Of a stretch of DNA of 64,000 nt, positions 40,508 through 55,201 are shown piece by piece. Made by a program: the position numbers and the translations under genes. The notes beneath the pieces are model-generated. The model was not told the DNA's origin. It was given only the letters and a program-made list of their open reading frames with translations, and searched no databases. This DNA is from Branchiostoma floridae (lineage: Eukaryota; Chordata; Leptocardii; Amphioxiformes; Branchiostomatidae). The stretch spans positions 14,926,769-14,990,768 of the forward strand of contig NC_049983.1 of NCBI RefSeq assembly GCF_000003815.2, in the 5' to 3' direction. Each line of letters begins with the position of its first letter. The first letter of the stretch is position 1.

Positions 40508-42523
40508 NNNNNNNNNNNNNNNNNNNNNNNNNNNNNNNNNNNNNNNNNNNNNNNNNNNNNNNNNNNNNNNNNNNNNNNNNNNNNNNNNNNNNNNNNNNNN
40601 NNNNNNNNNNNNNNNNNNNNNNNNNNNNNNNNNNNNNNNNNNNNNNNNNNNNNNNNNNNNNNNNNNNNNNNNNNNNNNNNNNNNNNNNNNNNNNNNNNNN
40701 NNNNNNNNNNNNNNNNNNNNNNNNNNNNNNNNNNNNNNNNNNNNNNNNNNNNNNNNNNNNNNNNNNNNNNNNNNNNNNNNNNNNNNNNNNNNNNNNNNNN
40801 NNNNNNNNNNNNNNNNNNNNNNNNNNNNNNNNNNNNNNNNNNNNNNNNNNNNNNNNNNNNNNNNNNNNNNNNNNNNNNNNNNNNNNNNNNNNNNNNNNNN
40901 NNNNNNNNNNTGCTGTGAAGAACGTGTTGATGAAACGGAAACGGCAAACAACCGAGTCTTAATCTCAGAATACCCAGGTTCCACCTACGCAATAGCTATT
41001 ACGTACGCCGAGGAAACCATTTGTTTAATTGCCAGTATGAGAGCCGTGCCCGGTACAATATCAGGGCGGTCGCGCTTGTCTCGCCTGATCAATCGCAGAC
41101 GATACTTTCCTCCATTCACGACGCGGGAACTCCGACCGCGCCACGGCAGAAGGTCGTCTGTGGGCAATCGTTTGTAACGCACCGACTGCAGGGGGAGGGG
41201 ACATCGCTCAAAAACATACAGGAGGAAAAAGCTTTACCTGACATGCTGCATTGCGCAAACCATTTATTATGCTCACCGAGGGTCATGGTGAGATAGGCAA
41301 AATTGATCACACCATGAGAGCAGACATTTGTAAAGCTAAATGTCGGTACTCATGCTGATCTTTGTTTCCTCTTCCTGGGAATTATGGCACATTTCTGAAA
41401 GTATATAGAACCTGGAAAGTCGACCATGGCCCATAGATACATTTTCCAGACAGACAAATCTAAAAAAAAAAACATTAATCACTTTTCCATACACAGTCAG
41501 TTGGAAAGCCGTGCCGAGTCCAAATGGATGATAAAAATACAATTCGCCAAGCTTGATGGTCCTTCTGGAACATTCAAATTGCTGCTATCGTTGATTACTA
41601 TGAAATACGCCATGAGTCGAAATTTCGCGGCACGGTATGAACGTCACATCACCGTTAGGCACAGCTGGAGTCCTTTTCTGGGATTTGCATGGCGGCAAAT
41701 GCGTCATTTTGATGGCGTCAAAAGTCATTTACAGTAATACTCTTCAAAAGAATGGTAATAAAATATCAATTGCTATATATAACGTAAAGACTAAATTCTA
41801 TGCACGATTTTGTAATACGTGTTCTTCAGAAAAAAGTGTAGATTTAAGAAGAGAGCGACAAAAATATTTACCCAAAAGTTGCAATCATTAATCACAATGT
41901 TCCGAAGTTTCAACCATAAATCTTCCCATACAACTGTATCTTATTAAGGTCCTAAACTTGAAAGTGTTGTTATTTGTCTGGAGAACAGCCTCGTCGTTAG
42001 GTTGCCAGAATGCTGCATGAGAGTGGCGCCTGAGGAAGTGTTAACCATTAATTACAATCACTTTTGCAAGAACGATGTAGAGCTTCGTGACTTCCTGGAC
42101 AAAGTGGACTTAGTGGTTGGTTTGAGAACAAAATTGGTAAGATGTATCATGGGGACTGAGCTGTTAGGTTTCTCCAACTGAATGCCTCTCACAACCAGCG
42201 GGGATCCTTAATATTTGCCAACATACTTTTGCAGCATACGCAAGGATATCTCATATAATCATGTATTAGCTAATGGACTATAAAAGCTTTATAATTGGTC
42301 AACAACAACTGGTCAATGCTACAAACATTATCCGTTTTTTGTCATTTTTCATAATACATCATACAGCTTATTCCTGAAAATGGGGTGGGATACGGTTGGT
42401 CTATATGGGAACTGCATGAGCAACGAACGTAAGGATTTTTTGTGACGCGTAATCGACAGGATTTACTTTAAAAAAAACGGAGACATTGAACTAAGATTTT
42501 AAAAAGTGAATGTAACACTTTTG

Positions 42524-42556
<33 letters not shown>
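42524..42556. repeat. TA microsatellite
   Basis: About 33 bases of alternating TA with one internal interruption (tacata). Confidence 0.9.
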
Positions 42557-45500
42557 ATTCATTGCCAATTCATGCCCTAATTGCGAAGTGGTAGTACAAG
42601 GAGCATGAAAGGCACATATAAATAAAAACAGCTATTCTTGATATATTTCTGCCTGAGCTGTTTGATGGATTAGACGCTCAACATATTCCAGACCTTACGT
42701 AACTGAAAACTTGCAATGTGTAGGAAACATTTTCATCCACACATTCGTCATCGTTATGTTTTGCTGTTTTCCATATACTTCACTTTCCTAACACGAGATG
42801 ATTTATACAGGCTCTTATATCTGCCAGATGGCTGTAGTTTGTTAACTATAGATAGTCTCCCGCAGGAACCATGCATAAAACAGCAAGACTAATTAGTAGC
42901 CGTCCGAGAGAAGAACAAAGCAGCCGATGCCACATCTTGATCCACTCGAGATTGCGAGTATGACCCCGCGTATTGATCCTCCACAGATGGAGCCTGGAAG
43001 ATAAAGGGGAACCGCAACCATCCTGTCTTTAATGTGTACTACATACAAGTCAGCTAACAAGTTGATGAGGCAACAAAGGGAAGGGGAAGGTGACAGGGTT
43101 TGACAGATCGGCACGAAGATAGGAAGGAAGGCGGGGGTAAAGGGGAGTTAGCGGTACAAGACAAACTTCGTCTCGAAAGTTTCTGTCTACTCCCGTTCTA
43201 GCCTCATGTGTCTTTATTACCCACCTATTACCAACCCCCCAATGGCAACGTTTTCGATCCTTCCTCCACTGGATCGTGAAAAGGAACTCCACGACTACCG
43301 AATAATAGACATTTACGACGGCAAAGCAGACATACCTGGTGAAATGTCGCCATAATGACGACAGAGGACAGTTTGATATTGACGCGCTAACCATTACGGT
43401 CATTTGTAACGAACTCTGGCGCTCTGTGGTAGGCACACAAAGAGCAGAGTCATCCGTCATACAAACTTTAAACATGGCTTTATTACTGCCTCTATCTGCA
43501 CCAGCGGTAATAAAGGTGTTCGCGTCGGTAAACATTTAACAACCATCTCCGACTCGCTAGACGCAGGGGGAACAATTTGGCTCGCAACTGCAAACACCAA
43601 GTTCTGCATTTAGCTTGAGTCTTGGGAAAAAAATGTAAAGCATGTAGTCAATGAGTGTACGAGAGTGGCGCAGCCAGATATATCACCAATATCAGAAACA
43701 GTACCGCGTATTTTCGGAACAGAGATTGCCCCAGCAGCCTACAAGATTCTGCCATGTTCTATACAATGTTGATCCAACCGTGCTATTTCACTGGTATACT
43801 CGTACCTGACAGGACGGAAAGCTGTACGAATATATCTCTACAAACATGTGTTAAAACCGGTTTTACTCCAACGTTGCAAACCAGATTACTAAAGTAATGA
43901 CGTCCATCAGAAACCATCATGCTGCCATTTGAAATATAAATACATTGATATTCCTTCAATATCTGAATGAAAAGCGTATGAGGAATTTTTTTTAGAAATA
44001 TACCCTGGAAACTTTTCTCAGCTAAAAAAAGCATGATGACAGATCTATAACTGTGACAACTGGAGAACCACAAATAGATTTTCCATTTTGGCAAACCTCT
44101 GCAACTCTTCACGCAGTGATTATCTCTCAGGCAACGTCTCGAAGATGTTCGTCTTATTTCCCTCGCCTCCTTGTATCGCCTCGTAAACTGGCGCTTCATT
44201 ACGTTAATGTGAGATGATTAAATTATTTGCTTTTACAAGAGAACAATTTGCCACGTCTTATTTCCCTGGAGAAATTCGCCCAAATACGCAGTGATGGTTT
44301 TGTTAAGTGTGTGCAGCTGGGTGGAATCTCGTCTTGTTCAACCTGAAGCAAGTCTAATATTATAGTATAATCAATATACATGCATACACCGTCTCTGTAC
44401 GTACACGTTACGATATCCAACTAACGTATGTTATGTAGGTAACATGTGACATGCGTGTCTATGCATATAGTTTGGGTTTACATATTTTTAATCCTCTTGT
44501 TCTTTAGAACATTCAAAGCTGCCCAAATGAGACAAATGGCAAAACTCTAATCAAATAATACCCATAGAGCGGTACCCACAGAAGAGCCAGCTTGCAATCC
44601 TCCGAACACAGGCGATCCGCGGGCTAGATATTCCCCTATTTATGAACGTCTCTTCCAAGCTGTCAGAGACGATAACAACTTGTGCCGCACTTCCTAGCTG
44701 GGAGACGAGAGTGTAAATTGGATTTTTCTCCGGACACCGTCGGCAACCGTATCTATTAGACAGGCGTCTGTGTCATGTCCGGTGATTGAATGCTGAAATA
44801 TATACATGGAGAGCGCCAATCCATTCCGCAGTGCTCAGTATCACAGAGTTTATAATGGAATTTGGGTGGGATCGAAGTGAATTTTGGCAAGAGTGGGAGT
44901 CCAAGTTTTATCGTTATCAAACACGTCATACTTAATCCGTTAGTTCTGGGCTAAATGACAGAACAAGTTGGGTGCACCGCTGAGATCCTATTCGGAGATA
45001 TCACTCCGCTAATCATTCTGTTGTACGCATTTGTGTTCACATTTGTGTAAACCGACAGGTCTGTCAGCTGCATCACACTGTAAACCGTAACAATATTTTC
45101 GAACAAACAGGCATCGTTAGCTTCCAGTGAGAGTAAAGTGGTCTCAACTTTTGTTTTTGTTTTTCTGTTTTAAATTCTCTTCTATGTTTGTATCTGGGAA
45201 TTTAGCATATAGATAGTAATGATATAGGGACAAGGACAAAGTTTAGAAATCTAGGCCCTCGCATAATTCCAAATCCGGATAACCATTTTCACACGTACAC
45301 CTAATGTGATCTTGCAAGAAAGTAACTTTCACAGAAATATCAGACAATACATCCAATTTGTATGCAACCCACACAACACGTTGTCTTTTGTATACTAACC
45401 CCTGAGGGTGCGCAGTAATTTTGCACAAAAGATTGGCCCTGGTACATCCGTTTACGGCTGGTAGTGGCTTGATTAACTAGCAAGATACCCCCGGCCGTGC

Positions 45501-45906
45501 TAAGTAGCAGTGTATCAAGAGCGACTGCCGTTCTGATGCTATAATTCGTACCATCTTGATTGGGTGAAACTGTAGGCTTGGAATCCACTATCTGCAAGCT
45601 ACACTGATAAATCTAAATGATGTAACGCAATTGTATGATGGATGTACAACTTCTCATAACCTTCTACTAAGGCCAAAACAAGTAAATTTTATAGATGACA
45701 TCAGCGCGCTCATCAATTTTTGCCTAACAAGACTTTTTTTTCTTCTTTGGAGATGGTCAACATGACGAAAAACTACCAATGTTAGCAATTATGTTGTACT
45801 GTAGACAAATGATTGTACTTGTATTCGTGTCACCAGCCAGGTAGCCATGGCTGCAGTTGTTGAAGCGAAACTAGTTGGCTAGTTGTAAGATTGGCACGGG
45901 TCTGCC

Positions 45907-45942
45907 TAAACGCCACAAACAACCACAAACAACCACAAACGA
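45907..45942 (+). repeat. Short tandem repeat, 10-base unit (ccacaaacaa)
   Basis: Three consecutive copies plus a partial one. Confidence 0.8.
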
Positions 45943-46728
45943 CCCTAATATGCAGTGTACGCTCTGGAGACATTGTTTATACATTTATGAATTTAAGAAA
46001 AATGCAGCAAGTCCTACGTATTCAAAAGTTATTTCGAGTTAGTCCGGTTTCAAGATTAAAGCAATTCTTGGCCACCATGTTGGATCGTGCTTGTGTTGAA
46101 TACTATGAATGCCTTGTTGGCTGTGATATAATGTCTCTTTACTTCTTGTTACAGTGTTTATGATGTCTATTTTGAAAATGTACCTCTTGATTTTTTACCC
46201 GACATCTTGCTTCACCCCATCTCCCTATTTTGCAGTCTGCAGGAGACGTCATTAATAAAACGTACTTGCTGTGGCCTAAACAAGTAATCAGGTGATGTAT
46301 TTCATACCACCTAACAATTCAGCACCAGGGACAGATCCATGTGCGATTGTTATCGGTGATCGATGTATAATGCCCCATAAATAACCCTATTACCGAGACT
46401 TTAATCCTGGAGTGCCCGTGACTGTAACTAGATGCGGTATTGATCTGGTTGGTCCGTAAGATTGGATTTCTCAGCGGGTACTTCTCGTTTTACCCAGTTG
46501 AAAAGTCCAGTAGATTTGTTACCGATTAACTCGGTGGGGATTCTCCGCTTGGCAAAACTTTTCAGCAAGATACGCCGATTGGGTATTCAATAGGGTACAT
46601 ATCATCAGTTCTCAGAAAGACGAAGCGTAGATACAGCATGCGGGAAGACCTTAACTCGGAACATATTCTATACATTTTATGGCGTTCGTAGTAATAGAAA
46701 CTTTCAGAAGGAACAGCATTGTACTCAC

Positions 46729-46901
46729 CGGTTTCTCAGGACTTGATATGAGTTTCCTTCCACCATAGAGTGTGTGATATATATGCAAAGACTTCAAGCC
46801 TCTCGAACAGCATTCAAGGCACTTTTGGATGGGAGGGACGTGATGCCACATTGAGGTCTCATAACAAATGAGACATCTATCGTCAGGGGAGCAGTGGCAC
46901 A
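46729..46901 (-). CDS. Possible cysteine-rich exon
   Basis: A minus-strand stretch between an acceptor-like tgcatgcag and a perfect gtgagt donor is open in one frame and reads CHCSPDDRCLICYETSMWHH, then KCLECCSRGLKSLHIYHTLY. The CxC-x6-CxxC and CxxCC spacing looks like a small metal-binding or disulfide domain. No family is recognised and no partner exon was found, so it may be chance. Confidence 0.2.
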
Positions 46902-49497
46902 CTGCATGCACAGATCTAGATCTTCAAGATGCGGACACTGTATCTTCCAGCACGTCGGGAACTAGCACTGCATACTTTCGTAGGAACCTGAGAAACAGGA
47001 TGTAGAGTCTGAGATGGTGAATGATATTATGTTATCCAGTAGTGCAGCGGCTTCCCAGGAATCGATGTTGGGTGGTGTGCAACACTGCGTCTAAGACTCC
47101 AACGTGCGATACTGCATTTCAATCATAGAGCACACCACAGAGAAATAAAGAGCGAGAAAAAAGTTATCTTTACATACATGACGTCAAAAGGATGGTTTAT
47201 GATGGTCTCAATACTACTTACGCTTCTTTGGTCCAGAGGAAGTACTAAGAAACTTACGCGCACTCAGCTATTCAACATAATTGGGCCTGTATGTAATTGG
47301 TAGAATTGTGTCTTCACGCCTACTTCATTGTTAGTCCATTAACGATGGGAATATCCGAAATCGAAGACCGACCGTCGTTATTAGCATAAAACAAGTTCCT
47401 TTTATCTTTTCAAATGACCACGTGCAATCAGGTTAGGTAACAATTACTGATCACCTGTTCGTATAATCACACTAAAGATCTGTGAGCAACCGAGAAATCA
47501 TTATTTATTAACGTTAAAGCTGTTTGTAGTTAATCTGTACTTTACGAGCACAACTTTTCTGAAAGATGTCAAAAGGACTACAAAGTATTTGATTAAAGCG
47601 TTATATAACAGAGAGCCAAAAATGTACCTGTCGATATTGTCAACAAGTAGCTAACTAGAAATGTCAGTTAAAGTTAAACTCCACTGTCCAAACATTTACC
47701 ACGGCAAAAAGGCAAAAATGGTGCCCTCCTATGCATTACAGGGACATTTTATTCCATGTGCATCACGACATATGGTGCCTCTGTGAACCTTAGAATAAGA
47801 AATTGTGTGTATGACGCATGGCATTGTAGATTTGGGGTGATGTGATAAGGGGTGTGTGCTTAGAGGAGTTCAAAGAATCTGGGACATCGCGCCACATGCA
47901 GCAGAGATTTATGGACACACCCGTCTATTTCGGTGTCCTGTTTCACGGAAGATGTATGACAACATTTCAGCAGTCCCAAAAACCGCTTCTGAAGTTTGCG
48001 GTATCGTTTCGTTGACAAAGCTTCTCATGACAGACATATCGTCAGGCCTGAGAAAGAAAAATCGGCACACAGAGTAGAGTTGAAGGACGATCTATCTTGT
48101 ATAATGTCCCACATCATAACACTGCGACAAAAACAGCTTTTTTTATATGATAAACCTCCTGTTCCATGGAGTTAACATTGAGACAATGACATGTGCACGA
48201 TGGGAGCAAGCGTATTAACCGCTTGTGATGGGGGTCGGTAATTCTTATGATTTCTAAGAATATTTGAAACGCTTCTTAACGTAGCTGCCGTATGAAATAT
48301 TTTTCTGTGTTTGTCTGTCTGTGTGTTTGTGATTCCACATAGTTGTAGTCATCATGACGTCTAAACCTTAAATGATGATATGTGGTGTAGGGATAGGTTT
48401 TGGGGAGACATATGTCAGGACGGGTTAGTTATGAGCTTCCAGGTGACTTTTCTTGGTACTGCAAGTAAACTGTCGGTATTTGGATATTGTCCTGGACATA
48501 CTCTGGTCTGGATTTTTGGTGACAGATAGAATTTAAGGTATAGTGGTAGAGGTTTGAAACAAAGACTATTGCATGCAGTCGCCTTATTCAAAAGGCACGT
48601 ATGACCCAGACTTATGTATCCACGTCTATGTTTATAGAAAACCTGAAGGGCGAATAGAAGAATGGTGACCACTGCAGAGCAGTCTATTTCATTTTGTGAT
48701 ATCTGGACCTATATACACAAATCTAAAAGCAAAAGTGTGTCACCCACTCGCTTATCACACATGTGGGGCTGTCCCACTTTTCAACGTACGGCGTTCTGGC
48801 TTGATTTCTACAGTGTACATGTACCCAAGTATTCAAGACTAATGCTTCATTTTACTGTCAAAATGTAAAGTACATTTGTTCCTCCATCGTGTTACGCTTT
48901 TCGGGTGGTCTAAAATATGGGCTTTGTGAGACAAGCTTTGCTTATGGTAAGAGCCACGCAACAGGTGTTGAATGAGAAGGGTGAGAGCTACAGACATGTA
49001 TGGATTGTTGGTTATTGGACGTCAGGCAGGATGGCCTATTAGGGTGTAACCCCTGCTCACCGATGTCACAGTGGCGCCACGGTTCCCAAAAGCCTACTTC
49101 ACCACGCTTTTAAAGGCGCCGGGACTGCTATGTTGTTTCACCCCAACTAACCCCGGTATTCTGAGTACAAGAACTGCGCTGCTGATACACTGTGTTCTCC
49201 TCTGGATGCATGATGAATTCCATTATGGTGTGGGAGTAATGCAGCCCGCTGGTTCTGACCCCATTTTCACAGTAAACAATGAAAGAAAACAGTGACACTC
49301 ACTAAAAGTGAGTCAAATTACACTTGACATCATCAATAGATATGGTTGGTCCTCGGGTCCTTTATAGAGACCCTACTTCGAGTAGGCTGACTGCCTGACT
49401 GATGATGTTTTGTATTTCAAACTCTGGGTTTACCCATATGCACTGTTCGCATCATTCATATACGTTGCATAAGTCTCCCGGTCCCCCCACAACAGTA
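46902..49497. other. Intergenic, no gene seen
   Basis: Short open frames only, none with recognisable domains. Confidence 0.5.
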
Positions 49498-49580
49498 AAT
49501 GCTGCCAGCGGCGGCCACCAGATTCAAACCTCCCTACAATGCACCGTCAGAGCATTGGCTGTGGTACAACAAGGTAAAAA
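49498..49580 (-). repeat. Possible tRNA-derived SINE fragment
   Basis: The minus strand has a B-box-like ggtttgaatct (49520-49530) about 40 bases after a weak A-box-like taccacagcc, the spacing of a tRNA-type pol III promoter. No full cloverleaf can be drawn, so a functional tRNA is excluded. Confidence 0.3.
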
Positions 49581-52500
49581 AAAGATACGATTTTGGGTCA
49601 AGTCAAGTTGGGACACATTTTCCTCAGCAACTACAACGCGGATGACGGAACGCATCCCCGTCCATCCAACCGTAAAATGGCCAATCAAAAAGTTTCAAAA
49701 TGCACAGTAAAGGAGGCCTTGTCTCATTATCTTTCCTGACCATATATCACGTCCTTGTGGTCTTTGGGTTTACTATACGCAAAACTAAGCCATTCAAAGT
49801 TAATCGCAGGACCAAAGCCGTCTTTCAGACGCGCCATCCATTTATGATAAATACACATACACGTATTTATTCTGAGTGCAGTTTCAAGAGTTTAGCCGCC
49901 TATGCCAAAGGAATTTTCCAATGTGTTGTTAGAGTTGGCTTTGGTCCACTTTGGCCTTGCGGGTTTGCCCAAGGTCGAGAGGACAAGAAAGGGGCTAGTA
50001 GAATGCGTGTCTCAAGTACTGTGAATGTGTGCCTCAAGGTGCAAAGTGCTTCTCTCCTTGCAACTTTTCTGGCGGTTACTGGGAGTAAAGTAACTCTTGG
50101 AATGACGTCAATGGCAATACCATTTTCTTTGTGTTGCGGGTCCATATCACTCTATTTGTTTGATGATCTGGAGCCCTAGGAAAATATCATTTGATCATAA
50201 GCATGAGATACACCTCCAGCAGAGTGGAGCCTATCACCAAGGTGTTTTCTAGCCGTTGGAGTATTTTTGAACAGCTGTTACGTAGGCAAGTTTCAGTCAT
50301 TATCCGTAGCAGTTTGGACTGTGCACTACCCGCAAATGTGCCTACTACTTGTAAAATATCATTCAAAGAGTGTGATGATTTTGATGACCTTCAAGTGAGT
50401 CAACGCTGGATGAATATGATGTGAAGACATTTTTTGGATCAACTTAATCGGGTAAAGGAAAGGAAATGCGCATTTCAGGACCGGACCAAACGATAGCAAT
50501 GTATTAATTATGGTAGTGTCCTACTGGTACTTGATTATCTGCACTGAATTAACTTCTTATTCATTAGCAACCAACGGTGTAATAATTTGATTATATGGTT
50601 GACAGCATCTGGGCACTCCGATACTGATTCGAGCGTTAGCCGAAAAAAAGTTCAGAGCAAAGAAAAACTGCATTCGATATTACTTCTCAGTGTTCAGAAA
50701 GGTTGAACAAATGACTGAACATACAAAACATGGTATACAAAACAATGACTTTCTATATTTTTGTTCTTTTACATCTTCATCTTTGAAGTGTCATCAACTC
50801 TATAGATTCAATTCAGTGTGGCCTAACATGTATCAATATGCTGCATATCATTCTGCGCTAGTACAAGTGGTCTATTGCTGACGGCAAGCAGAACTTGTCC
50901 CTGTCATAAACACTACAATACGATGCACCGTGGCGTGTCTGTGTGAGGCTGATAAAGTCTTATCCTTTTCCCAGGAAAGCAATAATTTTCAACCTGTGAC
51001 GGATACAACTACAGTCGCCTGACTTTGGCGAGTCATGCTCGGTTATGCATTGATTCCTACGTGGCAAAGTTACAACGAACAGAACATTCACATTCACGAA
51101 CACGTTCTCACACATTATATAGAGGTATGACTGTACGAACTCAGTACATCAAGGCTTTATCTGATTCACATGTACATTCACGGATGGATGTACTCTAAAG
51201 CTTGAATGTTTAAAATTATTCATTCACGTGTCCCCTATCATTTCTACTGCAAACACAATCATGAAAAGGAATGTGTCCATTTACCCAAACTCACACTGAC
51301 AGTGTTGCTTTTTGTGTGATATAATGGTGCAGATAGACTACACATGTTGTATAATTGTTAGACTAGCATTACGAATTATATGAGCATGGAAACAGGCCAA
51401 AGCCAAAGTCAACATTAGTATTCCTAGGAGGAGGTTATGATTATTTATACCATTCGTCCCAGCAGATCTTCAAAATGATACACTATAGAAGCTTATCCAC
51501 CTGGAGCCAATCACTGATTTATGTGACATCTTATCAATTAGCCCTGACTTCCATCGCTTCGGTGTTCCCTGGATGGGGTTTTGCTCTCCATGTTATCTCA
51601 CTTAGGTTGATGTTTATCTTTCCCTTATTGATCTTTGCTACGGGGCACTTTCAGGGGAAGGACATAACAAAGCCGGGGAATCCGGAAGAAATCTTGCAAA
51701 GTCATCATTTCTATGTCAATTTTTCTTATCATCGACGCGTCGTATTGTAAGCCTTGTAGGTATAAGAATAGTACGATTAAAGTGCGATTATAAAGAAATA
51801 TAGACGGTACATGCATGCCGTGATACTTAAGTATTTTGCAGACTGAATCCATGAGTTGCTTGATGTGCCCTATCCAGGTATACTGAACACATAAGACCGT
51901 TTTCTGTTTGTACATTAAATGTTGTAAATGCCAATATCTTCAAAGCTTTTAGAACATCACATCCAAATAATCTTACAAATTTGATACATGTATTGACTAT
52001 GTTTTGTATATTTGATGTTTTCCTTTTTTGCTGATTTTCCAGTATAGGCTATCACCAAGACACCCTCCCCAGAGAGATGGTACAAATATAGTTATATAGA
52101 TTAACATCTGCAACCATAAGGCGTAAGTTACATGACACTATTACCTCTTTGCAAACTAATTTAATTGTGCTTAACCCTCTAGACCTTCTGTATCTCTGAA
52201 AGAGGTTTGAATCGCTTTCTTGGCATATTGATCATTATAGTGTGACACACATGTGAACAACTAGCTTTTAATGATTTATGTTCAGGACAAGAAACTACTA
52301 GAATAACGTTATGTTCTTAACATGCTATACCTGATAGCGTTATCTCCAACCAACATATCCTTAACATACATGTTGTAACTTAAATCCTGCAGTTTCGTTG
52401 GAATGATCAAAACTTCCCGGAAGTTGCAACGAGAAGATAACAAAGAGACTTCATTTGTCTCCTTCCCAGCGGTAAGCCTGTGACATACTGTACGATTAGC

Positions 52501-55201
52501 TATAGTCTTAGCTAAGTGCTCTAACATCGCACCATCAAATCTGCAACACTTAATTTGGCGTGTGGAATAATGTAATGGATGACTTTGCGCAGCAAATGCC
52601 AAAGCAAGTTATAAAGTTGTATCGAAGAAGTTTCGAGAATCATCGTTCATGTTGGAACAAAACCAACAAGTGTGAGAGTGATGTCTTCATACTGCAACTT
52701 CACTATCGACCATATTCAGCAGTCGTGGCGGCGTGGTCTCATCTAGAAACTGGAGAGTTGGCAGGAAGCACAGTTGTCCATCGCCTAGAACAGCATCAAC
52801 CAGCTGCCACAACCAAAGGACAGATGATTTTACTGTACGTTCTACTTTTTCCCTCATTTCTATGGAAGCCCGATGCTATCATTATGTCGAACCTAATGAA
52901 ATTTGGCTTCCATTTTCTTTGGCCTACATAGGATAACTTTGCATAGATTTAGCCAGTAATAGCCTCTCGTGCAACAGTATTGATAGACAGCAGTATGAAT
53001 ACGCCTCACACACACACAATGCCGCTTTGACGTGTACAGCAGACATTGCTAAACTAAAACCAATATGTAATTCCGGGGTGTAAGTTAAAAAAGAAAACTA
53101 TTCATTGAACTGGTAACAGAGATAAACATCGCAATGGTAAGCGAGAAGAACAAGGCATCGTCAACAGCACACAGACGTTTGAGCACACACATGTTGAAGT
53201 GCAAGTCTCTGTTTGAAGATTGACTTGATTGAAGCTAAAAATATCTCAACAGGATTTGGTTATATGAAGGTCTTCTGTAATTAGTTCAGACAGTTTTGAG
53301 GGGGAAGAGGTTCATGCAATTGTCTTCACTTCACCAACATTACACTGAGTTAACTATACACTCAAAGGCAAGAGCTCATGTAACTAATGCTCTACATTGA
53401 CGAAATTGACTCCGCAATGCAGACAATTCACGCGCATTAGTTTTTGTAACGGGTAATATCCACCCTTTAAATCTGAAGTCACCGGGTAGGAGGCTGCGAC
53501 TATCGATCGCCTTGCTATTTATGAACATTTCAGGCCATCTGATGAAATAATAGGACAAAATCAGTAGAGTCTCTGTTTTCGACCTGAACATCCGTTTGGA
53601 AAAATTGAGATTACTTATCCTCTTTCTTTGAAACATAGGAGCCAAACCAGATGCTAGATAACTCCGGCCGGCCAATCAGACTCATATGACTCACTTAAGT
53701 CAGTCACTAAATTACAAGTCGAGAGTGGAATGAAAGATGATACTTGACTCGTATGTCATCCCTTACAGAAACTTGCATAGTCTTTATTTCACATTTTCTT
53801 TACTTGAGTGTAACGACTTTATATCTAGCATTCTACTGCAACAGATCGCCGGGAAAGGATATTTTGTAGTTCAAGTTAAGGGTCTTCAACTATAGAATTA
53901 GTGGCATCAGTACGATCGGGTGCACTTCAGAGACCAACCATTAACACTCTTTATTAGTTGAGCTAACTGAGAAAAGCTATTAGCTACAGAGATTAGAGGG
54001 GAGAATCTAGTCACAAGACCTGTTTATAACGTCTGTTAAGACTAGGAAAATCGAATTACATCAGGTCTTTTGACAGGCCTCATTAATCTAGGACATGAAA
54101 GCAATGTCTGAAGAAATCAGAATAGGCTTTCTTCAGATTGGAAACCTTATTGCAACAAAACGTGATAAACTCAGCTTTTACAACATCGAGCGGAGGGATA
54201 TTGGTTTTACTGGGTAATTAAGCTGTGTATACGTTACATATGCGCCATGTCTGTGGCGTAATGGGGCGGCAAGGAATTAATGACGGCCACTGATGGGCTT
54301 TTCGATTTCTGAGACTCGGAGATATGTCAGACGGTCGTCAGAGTAGGTCATTGACCTCTCCTTCAGGTTACAGTCATGGAACCTCGTGAAACTTCTTCTA
54401 CAGCTCGCTGAAGCATTCCTTGTAATATCTACGACCTTGATTGTATCACTACGCCGTATGAAATTCGAAGGGTTGGTAAAATTCAGCTTATCTTCATAAT
54501 ATTCTTGCATACCACAGTATCTCAGCCACCACCCATTCCCTCCCCATGCCATGGTTCCGGACGCAGTCATCAAGCATCCAATACGTCCACCATCCATAAC
54601 AATATTGTAACTACAAGGAACACATCTGTTTCTAATCTTGGGTTTTATATGTGCTTTTATGATCTACATCATTAACTCAATAGGTAGGTCATTCCGCCCA
54701 TAAAACAGGTTGATGAATGCTGGCAGCTAGTCATCCGATCATCCACGGTACAATTTACTCCTTCAACCACGAAGGATTGACGATACAGCTCTTATCGATC
54801 ACTATTGTTCTTAAACCCATAATTCAAACATCTGAAAACATCTTGCGTCAGCAAACCGGATTCCTTAAGCTTTGGTCATATCCTTTTGACATTTATTTTG
54901 ACACAGAACGCTGCATATAGCTTACTTAATGTTCCCTGTGGGATTACACATTGGGCATTTGTAGTTCGTTTTGACACTTATGTGCACTGCTACGAAGCTT
55001 ATGGAGGGTAGTATTGCATGAAAAGGAACTACATGTGGCATTTTAACGTCTGAAAATGGGAAAAGCTACAGTTATGGTTGACGCAATGTGACACAAACAG
55101 CCGTTATATTATTTTCTGCAACAGTGAACAGCTTCCTACCATGTCTACAACATAGATCGCTTGAACAATGGAAAAACACTGCGTGTTCGGAAAATCTAGA
55201 T
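49581..55201. other. Intergenic, no gene seen
   Basis: The longest frame (49700-50179, plus, 159 codons) has overlapping open frames on the other strand, no domain and no codon bias. The rest is AT-rich and featureless by eye. Confidence 0.45.

Larger units (their letters stand above)
40911..46728. other. Intergenic, no gene supported
   Basis: Holds a TA microsatellite (about 42524-42556). A minus-strand open stretch at 43336-43535 ends at a possible gtatgt donor but its peptide is not recognised. No firm gene. Confidence 0.4.

Noticed and set aside
43336-43535. Minus-strand open stretch (KAMFKVCMTDDSALCVPTTE) ending at a gtatgt donor
   Set aside because: It reads like a possible exon, but no family is recognised, an in-frame stop lies directly upstream of the ATG and no neighbouring exon could be found.
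49700-50179. 159-codon plus-strand open frame
   Set aside because: There is an open frame on the opposite strand at the same place, no recognisable domain, no codon preference and no splice context.
54277-54597. 106-codon minus-strand frame (YYEDKLNFTNPSNFIRRSDT)
   Set aside because: No domain, no splice evidence and ordinary base composition; the length is within chance for 64 kb in six frames.
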